64,000 bases of DNA from Brooklawnia sp937867175 (lineage in GTDB: Bacteria; Actinomycetota; Actinomycetes; Propionibacteriales; Propionibacteriaceae): the NCBI GenBank assembly GCA_036821905.1, contig DAISIR010000007.1:69702-133701 (forward strand), written 5' to 3'. Shown here one piece after another: positions 60,340 to 64,000 of this stretch. The notes beneath the pieces were generated by a model. It saw only the letters and a program-made list of their open reading frames with translations. It was not told the origin of the DNA and did no database searches. Positions within the stretch are counted from its first letter, which is position 1. Every line of letters starts with the position of its first letter. Made by a program: the position numbers and the translations under genes.

Positions 60340-61298
60340 GGCGACACGCTACCGAGGTGGGCGTCCATCAACTCCCGAGCCCACACGCTCAGCTGCGACC
60401 AGCGGGCGTCGGTGGCGCCGGCGTCCACCTGATCGGCGAAAGCGACGAGTTCGTGGTGCATGTTGTCGGGCGCGGCGGTGGGCACGTCGTACAGCACCTC
60501 CGGTTCACCACCGCGTGGCCACAGCACGATCATCGAGGTCTCGCCCACGTCGTCGAGGGTGAGCGCGGCGTCCTCGCCGTAGATGACGCTGGGATTGACA
60601 CCCCGGGTGATCTTCGACCAGCTCAGGTCGACGACCAGCCCGTCGTAACCCCAAGTCATGCTGCCGGCTCCCTCGAATCCGTTGTCGAGCAAGAGGCTGG
60701 TTCCGGTAGTGTCCCGGGGCGGCCCGAACAGGTCAAGGGCAGGATGCAGACAGTAGACGCCGATGTCGGCCAAGGCAGAGTTGCCCAGCGCCGGGTCGAA
60801 CGCGTTCATGTACTGGCCGGCGCGGAATCTGTCGTAGCGGGACGAATACTGCAGCTTCTCGATCCGGGCTTGGCGGACGACGCCCAGGCGTGGCAGGAGG
60901 TCGCGCACCAGCGAGTGCGCGGGGGCGTGCACGTTCCGCATCGCCTCCATCGCCACGACTCCCCGGCTCTGCGCGGCCGCGAAGATCTCGCGTACGTCGG
61001 CGGCCGAGGTGGCCATGGTCTTCTCGACCAGTACGTGACATCCAGCCTCGATCGCCACCAGGGCCTGGTCGTGGTGTAAGGCATTAGGGCTGGCCACGTA
61101 GACGGCATCGACGACCTCGGCCATCGCGGCGAGGTCGTCGAAGGCTTGGTCGATCCCCTGGCGCCGGGCGAATTCTTGTCCGCGGGCGAGGTCTCGTGAG
61201 CAGACGGCGGCGGCCGTGACCCGGCCGTTCGTCGCCTGGCACGCGGCGACGAACCATTCGGTGATGAAGTTGGTGCCGATGATGCCGAAGCGCAGCAT
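60330..61298 (-). CDS. Gfo/Idh/MocA-family oxidoreductase
   Basis: 322 aa. The N-terminal NAD(P)-binding fold reads LRFGIIGTNFITEWF and AVYVASPNALHHDQALVAIEAG, then the EK motif HVLVEKTMAT. The C-terminal half is the alpha/beta substrate domain with DIGVYCLHPALDLFG. It oxidises a sugar, inositol or related alcohol. ATG 61298 follows GGAGGAG. No sugar operon is adjacent, so the substrate stays open. It overlaps the acyltransferase. Confidence 0.88.
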   Translation of the reverse strand: MLRFGIIGTNFITEWFVAACQATNGRVTAAAVCSRDLARGQEFARRQGIDQAFDDLAAMAEVVDAVYVASPNALHHDQALVAIEAGCHVLVEKTMATSAADVREIFAAAQSRGVVAMEAMRNVHAPAHSLVRDLLPRLGVVRQARIEKLQYSSRYDRFRAGQYMNAFDPALGNSALADIGVYCLHPALDLFGPPRDTTGTSLLLDNGFEGAGSMTWGYDGLVVDLSWSKITRGVNPSVIYGEDAALTLDDVGETSMIVLWPRGGEPEVLYDVPTAAPDNMHHELVAFADQVDAGATDARWSQLSVWARELMDAHLGSVSPWL

Positions 61299-61464
61299 GT
61301 CTCCTCCGTTACCGTTTGGGCCGCTCAGTTGACCCGGACAGGGCGTGAATGCCGTCATACTACGGTGCGCTGGCCTCGCCGGTGGGGCAGGATGCTCGCG
61401 AGCGGGACATCTTGACGTCGTGGTCTCAGCCCGGGGACAGCCCGGCTGCGCACTGATCCATGTC

Positions 61465-63452
61465 ATGGCGATCGACGCGGAGGGGTTCCAGGGCAAGTCA
61501 CCCGCGGAACTGCTTGCCCGAATGGGCTCAACCGAGGCCGGTCTGACCAGCGCCGAGGCACTCGACCGATTGGCAAGGTTCGGCCCAAATGCCGTTGAGG
61601 AGAAACGAATCCCGCCCTTGTTCCAATTCCTCAAGCGCTACTGGGGTCCGATGCCGTGGTTGCTGGAGGTGGCCATCGCGCTGTCGGTCTTGTCAGGCCA
61701 CGTCCTGGAAGCGGTCATCATCTTCTTCCTGCTCACCGTCAACGCCGTCATCGGTTTCCTGGAATCGCGCAACTCACAGCGCGCGGTCTCGATGATGACG
61801 CGCAGAGCCTGGCGATCCTGTCCTCGATCGTGACGCTCCTGATTGGAGCCATCCCAGTCGCGCTGCCGGCTGTACTGACCATCGTGCAAGCAGCAGGGGC
61901 GCTTACCTTGTCAAAGCGGGGCGTGCTGGTCGCCAAGGTCGATTCGATTGAGGACGCGGCGTCCATCGACACCTTCTGTTTCGACAAGACGGGGACCATC
62001 ACCCAAAACAGGCTCACGTTGACCGACAGCCGCACCTTCGACGGCACCAGCGAGGACGATCTGCTCAGCCTGGCGGCCTTGGCGTCCAGCGCAAGCGGCA
62101 TGGACGCCATCGACATGGCGATCCTCGATGCGTTCGGGCGGCGCGGGCTGCCCGGGCGGGGAGACCAGCTTGCCTACGTTCCGTTCAGCCCTGAGTCGAA
62201 GCGGACAGAGGCGGACGTCGTCTTCGATGGTCAACCCGTGCGCATCATCAAAGGTGCCGTGCAGACCGTGCTCGCACTCTGCGGCGACAGCGCCACCCCG
62301 CTCCGTGCTGGTGTCGAGCAGGCCGTGCAGGGTTTCTCCGACAGAGGCATCCGCGCCATCGCCGTGGCGACTCGCCCCGAAGGCGCCGAGGACCATCGGC
62401 TGCGTGGACTGCTGGGCTTGTCCGATCCGCCGCGCGACGACTCGGCCGGCATCATCGCCGACCTCAACGCACTCGGCATCACCACCAAGATGATCACCGG
62501 TGACAGCGTCGCCATCGCGCGGGAAGTCGCTGGTCAAGTGGGAATAGGAGACAAGATCCTGGGCGCCTCGCGCCTGCGCGCGGCCGACCCCGAGGCCCAG
62601 GCTCAGCTGATCGCCGACAGCGACGGTTTCACAGAGGTCTTCCCGGAGGACAAGTACCGCATCGTCAGGCTGCTCCAGGGCGGCGGACATCTGGTGGGGA
62701 TGACAGGTGACGGCGTCAACGACGCCCCAGCTCTGAAGCAGGCCGAGCTCGGTACCGCAGTGAGCGAAGCCACCGACATCGCCAAGGCCTCTGCGAGCAT
62801 CATCTTGACCCAACCCGGCCTCAGCGCAATCAAGGAGGCCATCGTGGTCAGCAGGATGACCTATCAGCGAATGCTGACCTGGGTCATCAACAAGATCGTC
62901 AAGGTGGTCGAGGTTGCGCTGCTCCACGTGATCAGCTTCTTCTGGCTACAGCAAGGCCTCATCTCGCTGCTCGGGATGTCGCTGCTGATCCTGGCCAACG
63001 ATTTCGCCACCATGTCCATCGCGACGGACTCGGTCAAGTCGACCAGTTCGCCGAACTTCTGGCAGACCAGGTCTGTCACGCTGGCCTCCCTGCTGATCGG
63101 GCTGCTGTTCGTCGTGGCGGACCTGACGATCCTGGGAGTCGGGGTCTACGCCTTCAAACTCCCGTTTCCGCAGGTGCAGACGCTCATGTTGTTGACCCTG
63201 GTCTTCAATTCCCAGTTCCGGCTCTTGCTGGTCAGGGAACGCAACCACTGGTATTCGTCGGCGCCCAGCCGCTTCCTGCTGACCGTCTGCATCGTCACCA
63301 TCGCGGCCTTTGCGTTGCTGGGTCTGGTGGGTGACCTCACTGCCGCGCTCACCTGGTGGCAGATCGCCGCCACGCTCGGATTCACCATGGCCGCTGCCCT
63401 GCTGATCGACGCCGTCAAGTACCGCGTCTTCCGCGCCATGCACATCGGCTAG
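61465..63452 (+). pseudogene. Broken P-type (P3A-like) H+-ATPase: actuator domain deleted and frame shifted
   Basis: The first frame (61465-61833) encodes the N-terminal part: LLARMGSTEAGLTSAEALDR, then the first membrane helices LEVAIALSVLSGHVLEAVII. At about 61797 the match jumps, in another frame, to LSSIVTLLIGAIPVALPAVL, then DKTGTIT, TGDGVNDAPAL and the last helices up to 63452. A normal plasma-membrane proton pump has about 170-200 residues between these points, holding the actuator domain and TGES motif; these are absent. With a frame change as well, this is a decayed gene, unless it is a sequence error. ATG 61465 is the best start. Confidence 0.8.
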
Positions 63453-63552
63453 CCGCGGACGGCCCTCCGCGCACCACCCAGAGCCGCTCGAACTGGAGAC
63501 ACATTGGGGGCAAGAAATCGGGCTCAGGCTGCGGAATGAGGCCACAAATGAC

Positions 63553-63580
63553 GATTCCCGCCCAAGTCAGAGCGGGAATC
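63553..63580 (-). terminator. Terminator hairpin downstream of the tRNA-Ser remnant
   Basis: GATTCCCGC (63553-63561) and GCGGGAATC (63572-63580) form a perfect 9-bp stem with a 10-nt loop. On the minus strand it sits 4 nt beyond the tRNA 3' end, where the original tRNA terminator would be. Confidence 0.7.
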
Positions 63581-63584
63581 ACGA

Positions 63585-63612
63585 TGGCGGAGGATACGAG
63601 ATTCGAACTCGC
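63585..63612 (-). mobile_element. tRNA-Ser 3'-end fragment (attachment site of an integrative element)
   Basis: On the minus strand the sequence reads GCGAG TTCGAAT CTCGT (T stem and loop), then ATCCTCC (acceptor 3' strand), G and CCA, exactly the last 28 nt of a serine tRNA whose 5' end would be GGAGGAT. The variable arm, anticodon and D arm do not follow; beyond 63612 the sequence is unrelated. This is the duplicated 3' end left at one side when an element inserts into a tRNA gene. The intact tRNA should be at the far right end. Confidence 0.8.
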
Positions 63613-63722
63613 AGAATCGCAACTTCCAATTCCTTGTCATTGGGTGAATATGATGCCTGACTAGGTGTTCTGGTGTGTCATCATTCGCTCCGCGTGGACA
63701 CGCGTAGGCATGGCAAGCGAAT

Positions 63723-63743
63723 CTCGGGGCACACTCGGGGCAC
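63723..63743 (+). repeat. Two tandem CTCGGGGCAC repeats near the attachment site
   Basis: CTCGGGGCAC occurs at 63723-63732 and again at 63734-63743 (period 11 bp), between the tRNA fragment and the integrase ATG. Tandem short repeats in this place are typical of integrase arm-type binding sites; this role is inferred. Confidence 0.5.
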
Positions 63744-63804
63744 GAATCGTGCTTCAATCTGATACGAGATGCGGCGGCAGAGGGAGCGAGAGGGGGGCTG
63801 AGCC

Positions 63805-64000
63805 ATGGCGGAGGGTCGGCGACCGTGGGGCAAGGTTCGTCAGCTTCCCTCCGGGCGTTACCAGGCGTCCTACATTCTCGGCAGCGTTCGCGGCGCCGAT
63901 CCGGGCACCCGGTACACAGCGCTCCAGACGTTTGATGCGAAGGGGGACGCCTGGGGGTGGCTCGACCGGGAACACCGGCTGATCGATCGCGGCGACTGGA
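63805..64000 (+). CDS. Tyrosine-type site-specific integrase (N-terminal 65 codons)
   Basis: Truncated by the right window edge. The visible part starts MAEGRRPWGKVRQLPSGRYQ and continues QASYILGSVRGADPGTRYTA, the arm-binding, three-stranded-sheet domain that begins actinophage and actinobacterial ICE integrases. ASY and the following TFDAKGDAWGWL segment also fit. The catalytic Arg/His/Arg/Tyr domain is off the edge. ATG 63805 follows AGGGGGG at about 7 nt. It sits just inside the element from the tRNA-Ser attachment remnant and is transcribed away from it. Confidence 0.82.
   Translation, partial: MAEGRRPWGKVRQLPSGRYQASYILGSVRGADPGTRYTALQTFDAKGDAWGWLDREHRLIDRGDW

Larger units (their letters stand above)
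63453..63804. other. 352-bp edge region between the ATPase pseudogene and integrase gene
   Basis: No protein gene is supported here. It holds, from left to right, a terminator hairpin, a 28-bp tRNA-Ser 3' fragment, and two tandem CTCGGGGCAC repeats. It is less GC-rich than the neighbouring genes, especially 63600-63680, as expected for the end of an integrated element. Confidence 0.7.

Noticed and set aside
63585..63680. Complete tRNA-Ser gene
   Set aside because: Only T arm, acceptor 3' strand and CCA are present; no anticodon arm or GGAGGAT 5' end is found to the right within 100 bp.

Overview
This is a 64 kb stretch of a high-GC (roughly two-thirds G+C) actinobacterial chromosome. Gene content points to a facultatively anaerobic member of the Propionibacteriaceae, which is an inference: a giant protein matching the PPi-dependent PEP carboxykinase known from Propionibacterium, a fused pyruvate:ferredoxin oxidoreductase, a cydABDC operon, a TIGR03085-type metal-binding protein, an actinobacterial Nei1-like glycosylase and a GabD2-like dehydrogenase. 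No rRNA, complete tRNA or CRISPR array was found.

Layout. 1-9.1 kb: the 5' part of carB (runs off the left edge), a histidine phosphatase, gabD2-like, malQ, an AlkD-like glycosylase, a methyltransferase and a HAD hydrolase. 9.1-10.2 kb: a lone AbiEi/DUF559-type gene bracketed by two near-identical 80-bp direct repeats. 10.3-13.8 kb: a zinc-ribbon thioredoxin, the complete AmmeMemoRadiSam trio (amrB-amrA-amrS) and an FKBP isomerase. 13.8-17.5 kb: an alkyltransferase-like protein, a lipoprotein, cutA, and a sensing cassette of Crp/Fnr regulator, protoglobin and a cysteine-tailed MarR regulator. 17.5-19.6 kb: a large intergenic stem-loop, dnaB, and a cluster of DnaA-box-like sites. 19.6-22.5 kb: copper operon csoR-copZ-copA with a perfect CsoR operator at the csoR start. 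22.5-29.0 kb: a translationally coupled operon for pyruvate:ferredoxin oxidoreductase, a GltD-like Fe-S flavoprotein and a dihydroorotate-dehydrogenase-like protein.

29.1-34.4 kb: a thiamine-binding protein, nei1, divergent flavin/nucleotide oxidoreductases, a CotH-type lipoprotein and a YdcF-like protein. 34.4-40.4 kb: cydABDC (cytochrome bd oxidase and its exporter), divergent from bioYMN (biotin ECF importer), which carries a BioQ-like operator. 42.6-47.1 kb: a LacI regulator and the PPi-PEPCK. 47.4-51.2 kb: a mycothiol-type metal-binding protein, a small membrane protein with a two-RCK ion channel, and a TauE/SafE transporter. 51.2-61.3 kb: a lipoprotein, GH13 hydrolase, L,D-transpeptidase, EamA transporter, uridine-kinase-like protein, YqeG-like phosphatase, LysM deacetylase, PlsC-like acyltransferase and a Gfo/Idh oxidoreductase. 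61.4-63.5 kb: a proton-pump-type P-type ATPase gene that has lost its actuator domain and reading frame. 63.5-64 kb: a tRNA-Ser 3' fragment with its terminator, then the first 65 codons of a tyrosine integrase, marking the left edge of an integrative element that continues past the window.

The metabolic genes fit together as a low-oxygen physiology (inference). PFOR and the Fe-S flavoprotein would connect pyruvate, ferredoxin and NAD(P)H. PPi-PEPCK would join PEP and oxaloacetate using pyrophosphate. Biotin import serves carboxylases such as transcarboxylase, and cytochrome bd scavenges oxygen. The protoglobin cassette could sense O2 or NO.
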